Assembly: GCA_034664125.1 (NCBI GenBank)
Contig: JAXDIG010000023.1
Coordinates: forward strand, 62,001-126,000
DNA: 64,000 nt
Source: JACVRW01 sp034664125
Lineage (GTDB): Bacteria; Actinomycetota; Thermoleophilia; Solirubrobacterales; Thermoleophilaceae
Direction of reading: 5' to 3'
The notes below the pieces were generated by a model. It was not told where the DNA came from and did no database searches. It worked only from the letters and a program-made list of their open reading frames with translations. Positions 1-13,800 of this stretch are shown piece by piece. Made by a program: the position numbers and the translations under genes. Each line of letters starts with the position of its first letter. Position 1 is the first letter of the stretch.

Positions 1-1
1 T

Positions 2-463
2 GCGATCTGCGTCGACGGCGAGCAACCGGTGCGCTTCGAGCCGCCGGCGGGGCTGGAGGGCGTTCTGGCGATCCCTGACTTCGAGGTGGAAACTGCGGCG
101 GCCAGGGCGGCGCTGCCCGAAACCGTGCCGCTCGCTGACGCCGCGTACAACGTGGGGCATGCCTCGTTGCTCGTCCTCGGGCTGGCCCACGGCGACTTCT
201 CGCTGATCGGGCGGGGCCTGCGCGACGCGCTGCACCAGCCGCGCCGCCGGGAGCTGTATCCGAGGTCGATGGAGCTGGTGGAGCGGGCGGAGCAGCTGGG
301 CGCGGTGGGGGCGACGATCTCCGGCGCGGGGCCGACCGTGCTGTTCTGGTGCCACTGGGAGCAGACCGGGCCGCTGGTGGAGCGGCTGCGCGGCGAGGCA
401 CCGGAGTGCGAGGTGCGGCGGGTGACGTTCGCGCCGGGCGGGGCGGACGTGAATGCCCTCTGA
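2..463 (+). CDS. thrB: Homoserine kinase, C-terminal part (5' end outside window)
   Basis: The frame is open from base 2, so the gene begins upstream of the window; about 153 C-terminal residues are visible. Homoserine kinase (GHMP family) phosphorylates homoserine with ATP in threonine synthesis. The C-terminal GHMP motif ISGAGPTVLFW is present, preceded by the family-typical LADAAYNVGHASLLVLGL helix and a DALHQPRRRELYP segment that in ThrB lies near the homoserine site. The stop codon overlaps the Nudix gene start (ATG at 453) by 11 bp, so the two are translationally coupled. The assignment rests on family motifs I recognise; another GHMP kinase is possible but less likely. Confidence 0.88.
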   Translation, partial: AICVDGEQPVRFEPPAGLEGVLAIPDFEVETAAARAALPETVPLADAAYNVGHASLLVLGLAHGDFSLIGRGLRDALHQPRRRELYPRSMELVERAEQLGAVGATISGAGPTVLFWCHWEQTGPLVERLRGEAPECEVRRVTFAPGGADVNAL

Positions 464-833
464 GGTCGAGGCCGCCGGTGGCGTGGTCATGCGCGACGGC
501 CGGGTGGCGCTCGTGCATCGGCCTCGCTACGACGATTGGACGCTGCCCAAGGGCAAGCTGGATCCGGGTGAGTCGTACGAGCAGGCCGCGCTGCGGGAGG
601 TCCGCGAGGAAACGGGGCTGCGCGCGCGGCTGGTGCGGGAATTGCCCTCGACCGACTACTCGGTGCGGGGACGGCCGAAGGTCGTGCGCTACTGGCTGAT
701 GGACGTGGAGTCCGATCCCGGCTTCGAGCCGAATTCCGAGGTCGACGAGGTGCGTTGGCTTTCTCCCCGCGACGCCGCTGCGCTCTTGACGTACGACCGC
801 GACAAAGAGGTGCTCGAAGCGGCCGTTCGTTAG
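453..833 (+). CDS. Nudix hydrolase, MutT1-like
   Basis: A 126-residue single-domain Nudix hydrolase. The full Nudix box fits G-x5-E-x7-REUxEExGU and runs from GKLDPGE to REVREETGL at about residues 34-56. The sequence WTLPKGKLDPGES resembles the N-terminal domain of mycobacterial MutT1 and diadenosine polyphosphate hydrolases, but the C-terminal histidine phosphatase domain of MutT1 is missing. The likely role is hydrolysis of nucleoside diphosphate-X compounds (house-cleaning); the substrate cannot be told from sequence. The start overlaps the end of thrB by 11 bp. The gene converges on the amidase gene across a hairpin-rich gap. Confidence 0.9.
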   Translation: MPSEVEAAGGVVMRDGRVALVHRPRYDDWTLPKGKLDPGESYEQAALREVREETGLRARLVRELPSTDYSVRGRPKVVRYWLMDVESDPGFEPNSEVDEVRWLSPRDAAALLTYDRDKEVLEAAVR

Positions 834-846
834 CTCGGAGCGCCGT

Positions 847-927
847 GCCGGCCGGGCCTCCCGGGGGTGGGCCCCCGTTCGGGGGTCATGTCTGACGTTC
901 GGGGCCCACCCCCCGGTTCGGGCCGGC
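847..927. terminator. Nested inverted repeat between convergent genes, terminator-like
   Basis: A perfect 13-bp inverted repeat (GGGGGTGGGCCCC at 863-875 against 901-913) is nested inside a 7-bp outer pair (GCCGGCC 847-853 against GGCCGGC 921-927). The loop holds two copies of GTTCGGGG. There is no U-tract. It sits between the convergent Nudix and amidase genes and could stop transcription from both sides. The rest of 834-981 shows nothing else recognisable. Confidence 0.6.
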
Positions 928-981
928 CTTCATTGCTGTCGTTGGCGGAGCTGTCGCCGCCGCGACGTCAGCGCCAGTCGG

Positions 982-2409
982 CTACGCCGGCGCCTGCTCC
1001 GGCCGCCGCTCCGCCCACGGCCGGGCCGCCTCGAGCTGGGCGGCCAGGGCCAGCAGCTGGCCCTCGCCCGCCGGCTTCCCGGCCAGCTGGACGGCGAGCG
1101 GCAGGCCGTCCTCGCCGTGGAAGAGTGGCAGCGAGATCGCCGGTTGGCCGGTCACGTTGAAGACGGCCGTGTACGGCGTGAACTGGCCGGAGCGGCGGAA
1201 GTCCTCCCAGGGCTCGTCGCTGCAGGAGTCGATCTCGCCGATGCGCACCGGGCGCTGGGCGAGGGCCGGGGTGAGCACCACGTCGTACTCGTCCCAGAGC
1301 GCCACGATCGCGCGCGAGTACGCCCCGAGCTGGGTGCGGGCGAGCAGGTAGTCGAGTGCGGTGCGCTGGCGGATGCCCTCCCAGATCGTCCAGGAGAGCG
1401 GCTCGACCAGGTCCTCGGCCGGCTCGCGGCCGGTCACCTGAGCCCCGAAGAACAGGCCCATCGCGATCGGGGTCCCGAACACGAGCGTGAAGACCTGCAG
1501 CAGGTCCTGGCCGGCCCACGGGGCCTCCACCTGCTCCACCTCGTGGCCGAGCGACTGGAGCAACTCGGCGGCGTCGTTGACGGCGCGCTCGCAGGCGGGG
1601 TCCAGCGGCGCGGGAATCGCGGCCGTGGTGGTCACGCCGATCCGAAGCCCGCCCGGCTCGCGCGCGGCGGCCGCGGCGAACGACTCCTCGGGCGGCGGCG
1701 CCCAGGTGGCGTCGCCGGGCTCGTAGCCGGCCAGCACGTCCAGCAGCGCCGCGGTGTCCGCGACCGTGCGCGTGAGCACGCCGTCCTGGACGAGGAAGTC
1801 GTCGCCCTGCTCGGGGCCGCGCGACACCCGGCCCCGACTCGGCTTCAGCCCGACCAGCCCGCAGCAGGCGGCCGGGATCCGGATCGAGCCGCCGCCGTCG
1901 CTGCCGTGGGCGAGCGGCACCATTCCCGAGGCCACGGCGGCCGCCGCGCCACCGGAGGAGCCGCCCGGGGTGCGTTCGGTGTCCCAGGGGTTGCGCGTGG
2001 GCCCGAAGCGGCGCGGCTCGGTGACGGGCAGGATCCCGAACTCGGGCAGGTTGGTCTTGCCGACGAGGACGAAGCCGGCATCCCGCAGCCGGCGCACCAC
2101 GAAGGCGTCGTGTCCGGGGACGAAGTCGCCGAACACGTCCGAGCCGAGCGTGTACGGCATGCCCGCGACCGCCGCGGTGTCCTTGACGGCGATCGGGACG
2201 CCCGCGAAGGGACGCTCGTCACCGGCCTCGACGGCCTCGGCGGCGGCGATGGCGCCATCGGGGTCCGTGTATACGAAGGCGTTGAGGTCCGGCTGCAGCG
2301 CCTCGATCCGCTCGAGACTGGCCTCGACGAGCTCCCGGGAGCTCACGTCCCCGCCCCGAACGAGGGCGGCGAGCTCGCCGGCCGGCCGAAATAGCAGCTC
2401 AGCGTCCAT
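982..2409 (-). CDS. Amidase signature family amidase
   Basis: A 475-residue amidase signature hydrolase, the usual length for single-domain members. The Ser-cisSer-Lys triad is intact: Lys76 in GVPIAVKD, the cis-Ser in GGSSGG (about 151) and the nucleophile Ser175 in GSDGGGSIR. It cleaves a C-N amide bond; the overall pattern is closer to 6-aminohexanoate-cyclic-dimer hydrolase and general amidases than to GatA, and no gatB or gatC lies nearby. There is no signal peptide, so it should be cytoplasmic. It starts at an ATG with a TAGGCT box 9 nt upstream and no Shine-Dalgarno, consistent with a leaderless mRNA. Substrate unknown. Confidence 0.9.
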   Translation of the reverse strand: MDAELLFRPAGELAALVRGGDVSSRELVEASLERIEALQPDLNAFVYTDPDGAIAAAEAVEAGDERPFAGVPIAVKDTAAVAGMPYTLGSDVFGDFVPGHDAFVVRRLRDAGFVLVGKTNLPEFGILPVTEPRRFGPTRNPWDTERTPGGSSGGAAAAVASGMVPLAHGSDGGGSIRIPAACCGLVGLKPSRGRVSRGPEQGDDFLVQDGVLTRTVADTAALLDVLAGYEPGDATWAPPPEESFAAAAAREPGGLRIGVTTTAAIPAPLDPACERAVNDAAELLQSLGHEVEQVEAPWAGQDLLQVFTLVFGTPIAMGLFFGAQVTGREPAEDLVEPLSWTIWEGIRQRTALDYLLARTQLGAYSRAIVALWDEYDVVLTPALAQRPVRIGEIDSCSDEPWEDFRRSGQFTPYTAVFNVTGQPAISLPLFHGEDGLPLAVQLAGKPAGEGQLLALAAQLEAARPWAERRPEQAPA

Positions 2410-2418
2410 GGAGGCGCG

Positions 2419-2424
2419 AGCCTA
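2419..2424 (-). promoter_or_regulatory. -10 box of amidase gene (leaderless type)
   Basis: TAGGCT on the minus strand ends 9 nt before the ATG at 2409. No ribosome binding site is present between them. Confidence 0.5.
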
Positions 2425-2440
2425 ACGCAGCGCCGCCCCA

Positions 2441-2453
2441 CCCCGAACGGGGG
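2441..2453. repeat. Short palindromic GC element, second copy
   Basis: CCCCGAACGGGGG is the reverse complement of a segment at 872-884 in the gap on the other side of the amidase gene. The core CCCC-GAAC-GGGG can fold. It lies in the divergent amidase/AbiEi gap. Confidence 0.4.
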
Positions 2454-2488
2454 CGAACTCCACGGGGTCTGGCGCCTTATGGGTCGAG

Positions 2489-3448
2489 ATGAACCCAAAT
2501 AGCGACAGACCCGGAGTGGAGGAGGCGGTGGCGGCGCTTGCGGGGAGGCAGTACGGCCTCGTTACCCGGGGGCAGTTGCGGGTCGTTGGCGTTGGAGACA
2601 CGGGAATTCGGGAGCGGCTGCGGACCAAGCGCCTGCATCGCCTCCATCGCGGGGTCTATGCGGTCGGCCATTCCGTGCTGCCCTCCAAGGCACACTGGAT
2701 GGCGGCTGTGCTTGCGTGCGGGGACGGCGCGGTGCTCTCGCACGTCGCGGCGGCGGCGCATCATCAGATCAGGCGCAGCGCCGCGTCGATGATCGACGTA
2801 ACCGTGCCTGGGGCGAACGGACGGCAAAAGCGCAAGGGCATTCGCATCCATCGCTCCGGCCGCCTGGGCAGCCAAGACGTCACGGTCCACGAGGGCATCC
2901 CGGTCACGACCGTCGCCCGGACGCTGCTGGACCTCGCCGACGTGCTCGACGGACAGGCACTCAAGAGGACCATCGACGAGGCGGAGTACCTACGCGTCTT
3001 CGACCTAGCCGCCCTCATTGCCGCAGTTCAAAACAACCCGGGCCGCCGTGGCGCCAAGCTCATGGCGGCGGCCGAGGGCCCGCCCGAGCTGACCAAGAGC
3101 GCCCTAGAGGAGCGCTTCCTCGCGCTGATCGAGCGCCGCGGCCTGCCGCGGCCACGGGTGGGCGTCCACATCGACGGCTACGAGGTGGACTTCATCTGGC
3201 CCGAAGCGAATCTGATCGTCGAGCTGGACGGCTTCGCCGCCCACGGGACCCGCACCCGCTTCGAGAGCGATCGCGTCCGTGACCGCCGCCTTGCGCGGAA
3301 AGGCCTGCAAACGATGAGGTTCACCGCGAACGCGCTCGGCTACGACGAGGACGCGATCGCCGAGGAGCTGACCGAGGCGGTCAGCCGCTCCCGTGCCTCC
3401 TCGAACCCGTCCAGTCGCGAGAGCACCTCGCCGGCCAATGCCAGGTAG
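2489..3448 (+). CDS. AbiEi-antitoxin-like protein with C-terminal DUF559 (Vsr-like) domain
   Basis: A 319-residue protein. Residues 8-70 look like the winged-helix AbiEi_4 domain (GLVTRGQLRVVGVGDTGIRERLRTKRLHRLHRGVYAVG). Residues about 200-285 match DUF559, a Vsr/PD-(D/E)xK-like fold: EVDFIWPEANLIVELDGF followed by HGTRTRFESDRVRDR. Known relatives are annotated as type IV toxin-antitoxin antitoxin-like proteins and usually stand alone in actinobacteria, without an AbiEii nucleotidyltransferase; none is present here. The last ~36 codons run antisense through the 3' end of parA (109-bp convergent overlap) and lie beyond the usual DUF559 end, so this tail may be a recent extension. Function unknown. 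Confidence 0.75.
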   Translation: MNPNSDRPGVEEAVAALAGRQYGLVTRGQLRVVGVGDTGIRERLRTKRLHRLHRGVYAVGHSVLPSKAHWMAAVLACGDGAVLSHVAAAAHHQIRRSAASMIDVTVPGANGRQKRKGIRIHRSGRLGSQDVTVHEGIPVTTVARTLLDLADVLDGQALKRTIDEAEYLRVFDLAALIAAVQNNPGRRGAKLMAAAEGPPELTKSALEERFLALIERRGLPRPRVGVHIDGYEVDFIWPEANLIVELDGFAAHGTRTRFESDRVRDRRLARKGLQTMRFTANALGYDEDAIAEELTEAVSRSRASSNPSSRESTSPANAR

Positions 3449-4143
3449 TCCGTACCGAGATCGGGGGCGTAGTCGAGGATCGACACCCCGCGCTCCGCCG
3501 ACTCCGCGTAGCGCACGCTGCGCCGGATCACCGTGTCGAACACCTTCTGGCCGAAGCGCTCGTGCAGCGACTTCAGCGCCTCCCGTGAGTGCACCAGGCG
3601 CATGTCGGCGATGTTCAGCACCACGCCGAGCCAATCCAGATCCGGGTGGAGTGACTCGCGAGCCAGCTCGACCACCTCCAGCGCCTGCTCCACGCCCTGG
3701 AGCGAGAAATACTCCGCCTCGCTCGTGATCAGCGCGTGATCGGCCGCCACCAGCGCGTTCACGGTCAGCAGCCCCAGCGACGGCGGGCAGTCCACGAGCA
3801 CCAGGTCGTAGCCGCGCTTGATGTCGCGCAGCCCGCGCTTCAGCGTCAGCTCCCGCCCCATCTTGCCGCCCAGCACCAGCTCGGCCTCGGCCAGCCCGAG
3901 GTTGGCGGGCAAAATGTCCGCGAACACCGCGTCGGCCGCCCGGGCCTGGCCGGCGAGCAGGTCGGCCACGGTGGGCGAGGCGTCCGGCGGCACGTCGAAG
4001 TAGTCGGACAGGTTGCCCTGGGGGTCCAGGTCTACGCAGAGCACTTCGAGGCCGCTGCGGCGGTACGCGTCCGCCAGCGTGCGCACGGTAGTCGTCTTCC
4101 CCGTGCCGCCCTTCTGCGAGAGGACAGTGATCGTCAGGGCCAC
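3340..4143 (-). CDS. Orphan ParA/Soj-type ATPase
   Basis: A 267-residue ParA-family ATPase. The deviant Walker A KGGTGKTTT (residues 11-19), Walker A' VDLDPQGN and Walker B LVLVDCPPSLGLL are all intact. Chromosomal ParA works with a ParB bound at parS, but no parB, gidB or rpmH lies beside it, so this is an orphan that may position some other cargo. It starts at GTG 4143, 9 nt after a TAGGCT box on the minus strand, so it may be leaderless. It is divergent from gltB, and its 3' end overlaps the AbiEi-like gene by 109 bp. Confidence 0.88.
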   Translation of the reverse strand: MALTITVLSQKGGTGKTTTVRTLADAYRRSGLEVLCVDLDPQGNLSDYFDVPPDASPTVADLLAGQARAADAVFADILPANLGLAEAELVLGGKMGRELTLKRGLRDIKRGYDLVLVDCPPSLGLLTVNALVAADHALITSEAEYFSLQGVEQALEVVELARESLHPDLDWLGVVLNIADMRLVHSREALKSLHERFGQKVFDTVIRRSVRYAESAERGVSILDYAPDLGTDYLALAGEVLSRLDGFEEARERLTASVSSSAIASSS

Positions 4144-4152
4144 GCTCGGTCC

Positions 4153-4158
4153 AGCCTA
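4153..4158 (-). promoter_or_regulatory. -10 box of parA-like gene (leaderless type)
   Basis: TAGGCT on the minus strand, 9 nt before the GTG at 4143. Confidence 0.45.
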
Positions 4159-4177
4159 CTGCGTGGGTAAAGAGACG

Positions 4178-4183
4178 TATCAT
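4178..4183 (+). promoter_or_regulatory. Probable -10 box of the glutamate synthase operon
   Basis: TATCAT lies in an AT-richer patch of the parA/gltB gap. A start near 4190 would give a leader of about 50 nt ending in a GAGGAAC-like ribosome binding site before the ATG at 4243. No clear -35 and no obvious nitrogen-regulator site were found. Confidence 0.35.
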
Positions 4184-4242
4184 TTGGGCTCGCACCCGTC
4201 GCGCGCCCGCTCGAAGAAGGCGCGGAACCCGAGGAACAACAG

Positions 4243-10286
<6,044 letters not shown>

Positions 10287-10288
10287 GC

Positions 10289-10807
10289 GTGGGGACGATC
10301 CCGCTGGTGGACGTCGAGCGGGACCACATCCGCGGAGCTCCGGGGGGCCGTGTCACCCTGGTCGAGTACGGCGACTTCCAGTGCCCGTACTGCGGGGACG
10401 CCTACCCGGTCGTGCTGGAGCTGCTGGAGCGCTTCGACTGGCTGCGCTTCGTGTTCCGGCACATGCCGCTCGCCGACCTGCACCCGCGCGCCCCGGCCGC
10501 CGCCGAGGCCGCCGAGGCCGCGGCGACGCAGGGCGCCTTCTGGGAGATGCACGACCGCCTCTTCGAGAACCAGCACGCGCTGAGCGACGAGGAGCTGCGC
10601 GAGCACGCCGCGGCGCTGGCGCTCGACGTCGAGCGGTTCGACCGCGAGCTGCGCGACGGCGTCCACACCCCGCGTGTGGAGGAGGACCTGCGCAGCGGCG
10701 CCCTGAGCGGCATCCCGAGCACACCGCGGTTCTTCGTCAACGGTGCGATGCACCTCGGCTCGCCCACCGAGCCGGATCTGCGGCGGGTGATCGAAGAGGA
10801 GTACTGA
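10289..10807 (+). CDS. DsbA-like thioredoxin-fold protein inside the glutamate synthase operon
   Basis: A 172-residue DsbA/thioredoxin-4 family protein. The redox motif CPYC (Cys32, Cys35) follows VEYGDFQ, and the cis-proline loop is PSTPRFFVNG, as in DsbA and the thioredoxin domain fused to some NhaA antiporters. There is no signal peptide or membrane segment, so it should be cytoplasmic, unlike classical DsbA. The GTG start sits 8 nt after GAGGAG and 2 nt after the gltD stop; the stop shares one base with the following ATG. Its location between two GOGAT genes suggests it may act on the redox state of the Fe-S/cysteine-rich operon products, but that is inference. Confidence 0.88.
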   Translation: MGTIPLVDVERDHIRGAPGGRVTLVEYGDFQCPYCGDAYPVVLELLERFDWLRFVFRHMPLADLHPRAPAAAEAAEAAATQGAFWEMHDRLFENQHALSDEELREHAAALALDVERFDRELRDGVHTPRVEEDLRSGALSGIPSTPRFFVNGAMHLGSPTEPDLRRVIEEEY

Positions 10808-13800
10808 TGAGGCCGCCCTGGACCGTCGAGGAGCACGACGCCTGCGCGCTGTACGGCTGGATCGCGAAGGACGGCCGGCCGGCGCACGGATCGATCGCCA
10901 CCGGGCTCGCCGCGCTCGAGCGGATGCTTCACCGGGCCGGGAACGTCGACGGCGAGGGCGACGGCTGTGGCCTGCTGATCGACATCCCGCGCGAGCTCTG
11001 GGCCGAGGAGGTGCGCGCCGGCGGCCACGGCCCCGACCTCGCGCTCGACCCCGCCTTCGCCGTGGCGCACGTGCTGATCCCGCGGACGGCCGGCGCGGTC
11101 AAGGAGCGCGCGCGAGAGCTGATGAGCCGCATCGGGCTGCGCGTGCTCGCGGAGCGCAACGACGTGGTGGACAGCACGGCACTGGGCCCGCAGGCGCGCG
11201 AGGAGGAGCCACTCTTCTGGCAGGTCGCCGGGCTGATCGGCGACCCGGCGCGCTGCTTCGAGCTGACCGTCCTGCTCGAGCGGAGCCTCGACGTGCACGT
11301 TGCGTCGTGCTCGACCGACTCGGTCGTCTACAAGGTGCTCGGCACGCCGATGGTGCTGGGCGGGTACTTCCCCGACCTGCGCGACGCGCGCACGACCACG
11401 GCTGTCGTGCTCGGCCACAACCGCTACTCCACGAACACCTGGCCGAACTTCCGGCGCGTCCAACCGTTCGGGGTGCTCGGGCACAACGGCGAGATCAACA
11501 CGGTCGGCCGGCTGCGCCAGGAGGCCCGCATGCTCGGGGTGCCGCTCGCGTCCGACGGCTCGGACTCGCAGGACCTGAGCCGCACCGTCGAGGCGCTCAT
11601 CCACCGCGAGCGGCTCAGCCTCCCAGAGGCGCTGGAGCTGGTGCTGCCGCCGATCGTCAACGAGATAAAGGGCATGCCCGAGGACCTGCGCGGCTTCTAC
11701 ATGTACCTGCGCCAGACGTTCGGCCCGATGGCGCAGGGCCCGGTCGCCCTGGTTTCCCGCCACGGCTCGGAGTGCGTCTTCTCGGTCGACGCGCTCGGCC
11801 TGCGCCCGCTCTGGCAGCTCGAAACCGCCGGGGCGCACGTGTTCTCGAGCGAGCCGGGCGTGGTGGCCACCGAGGAGATCGTGGCCGAGCCCAAGCCGCT
11901 CGCGCCGGGGGAGAAGACCCTGGTTCGCCTCGAACGCGGGCGCGCCGAGCTGGTCGGGCACACCGACCTCCAGCGGCTCTGCCTGCGCCGGTGGGTGGCG
12001 CGCGCCGGGACCCCGGCGGCCTTCGCCGAGGCGATCCCTCCAGGAGGCCCGCTGGAGGGTCAGGACGTGCCGGGCTACACCAGCGCCGGCCCGTCTGAGC
12101 CCGTCAAGGTGGAGGACCGCGTGCTGGGCGGCTTCGGCTGGCAGCGCGAGGACATGAAGCTCGTCCAGCAGATGGCCGCCACCGGCGCCGAGCCGATCGG
12201 CTCGCTCGGGTACGACGGGCCGCTCGCCTGCCTCTCGCCCGAGCGCCAGAACCTGGCCGACTTCTTCAAGGAGTCCGTGGCGGTGGTGACCAACCCCGCG
12301 ATCGACCGCGAGCGCGAGATCGAGCACTTCTCGTGCCGCGCCGTGTTCGGATCGCGGCCGCCGCTCGATCGGGTGCCGGGGGAGCGGACCACGATCGAGA
12401 CGGCCTTCCCGGTGATCCTCGGTGGCCACGACGGGCTGGCGCCGCTCGGCGACTCGGTGTATCGCGCGGTCGCCCGCGAGCACAAGACCTACCTGCTCGA
12501 GGATCTCTGGGAGGAGTTCCGCGGCCGCGCGCACGTGATCGACGTCTCCTGCCTCGAGTCGGAGAGCACCCACGGTGCGATCGAGCGCCTCAAGCAGGAG
12601 GCCACCGCGGGAGTGAGGGGCGGCGGGGAGCTGGTCGTGCTGTCCGACCGCACGGTCTACGAGGGCGACCGCCGCTACCTCGACCCGCACCTGGCGCTCG
12701 CCGCCGTCGACCTCGCGCTGCGCGAGCACCTGGTGGAGCCGGGCGAGGTGAACCTGCGCCGCCGCTGCGCGATCGTGCTGCGCTCCGCGGCGCTGCGCAA
12801 CGTGCACGACACGATGCTGGCGCTCGGCCTGGGAGCCGACGGCGTGTGCCCCTACACGATGGTCGAGGTCGGGCTGATGGACGACTACCGCACCGACATC
12901 TCGAACCTGTGCGCGGCCCTGCGCAAGGGGATCGAGAAGGTGATCTCCACGATCGGCATCCACGAGTTGCGCGGCTACGCGCGGCTGTTCTCGTGCATCG
13001 GCCTCAAACCGGAGCTGACGGCCATCTTCGACACGCCGTCCTACTTCGGCTCGGAGCGCGGTGGCACCGGCTTCACCGAGCTCGACCGCGACGGCGACGA
13101 GCGCCGCCGCATCCTCGCGGGGGCCGCGGAGGCCAAGCCGGGCAAGACGTTCCGCTTCTACCCGAAGGTCTACAAGGCGGCGGTCGCGGCGTCGAACGGG
13201 TCCGGTTCGTACGAGGACTACTCGCTGCGCGTGCGCCAGCTGGAGGCACAGCAGCCGGTGTCATTGCGGCACCTGCTGGAGGTGCGCCCGAGCGGCCCCG
13301 CGGTGCCCAGCGCGACCGCCGACGTGGGCCTGCACTCGTACCCGATCGTCATCTCCTCGATGAGCTTCGGCTCGCAGGGCGAGGTGGCCTACCGGTCGTA
13401 CGCGGAGGCGGCCAAGCGGATCAACATCGTGGCGATGAACGGGGAGGGCGGCGAGATCCAGGACCTGTATGGCCGCTACCCGCTCTGGCGCGGCCAGCAG
13501 GTGGCCTCGGGCCGCTTCGGGGTGACGGCCGAGATGATCAACTCGTCCTACCTGGTCGAGATAAAGATCGGCCAGGGCGCGAAGCCCGGCGAGGGCGGCC
13601 ACCTGCCGGCGCGCAAGGTGACGGCAAAGGTGGCGCAGGCGCGCAACGCGACAGCGGGCACCGATCTGATCTCGCCCTCGAACAACCATGACCTGTACTC
13701 GATCGAGGACCTGGCCGAGCTGATCGACGAGCTCAAGACCGCCAACCCCGACCTGCGCGTGTCGGTGAAGGTGCCGGTGGTGCCGAACATCGGCACGATC

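Noticed and set aside
1117..2394. Plus-strand frame opposite the amidase
   Set aside because: No domain, biased Arg/Gly/His content; the amidase triad on the other strand is intact.
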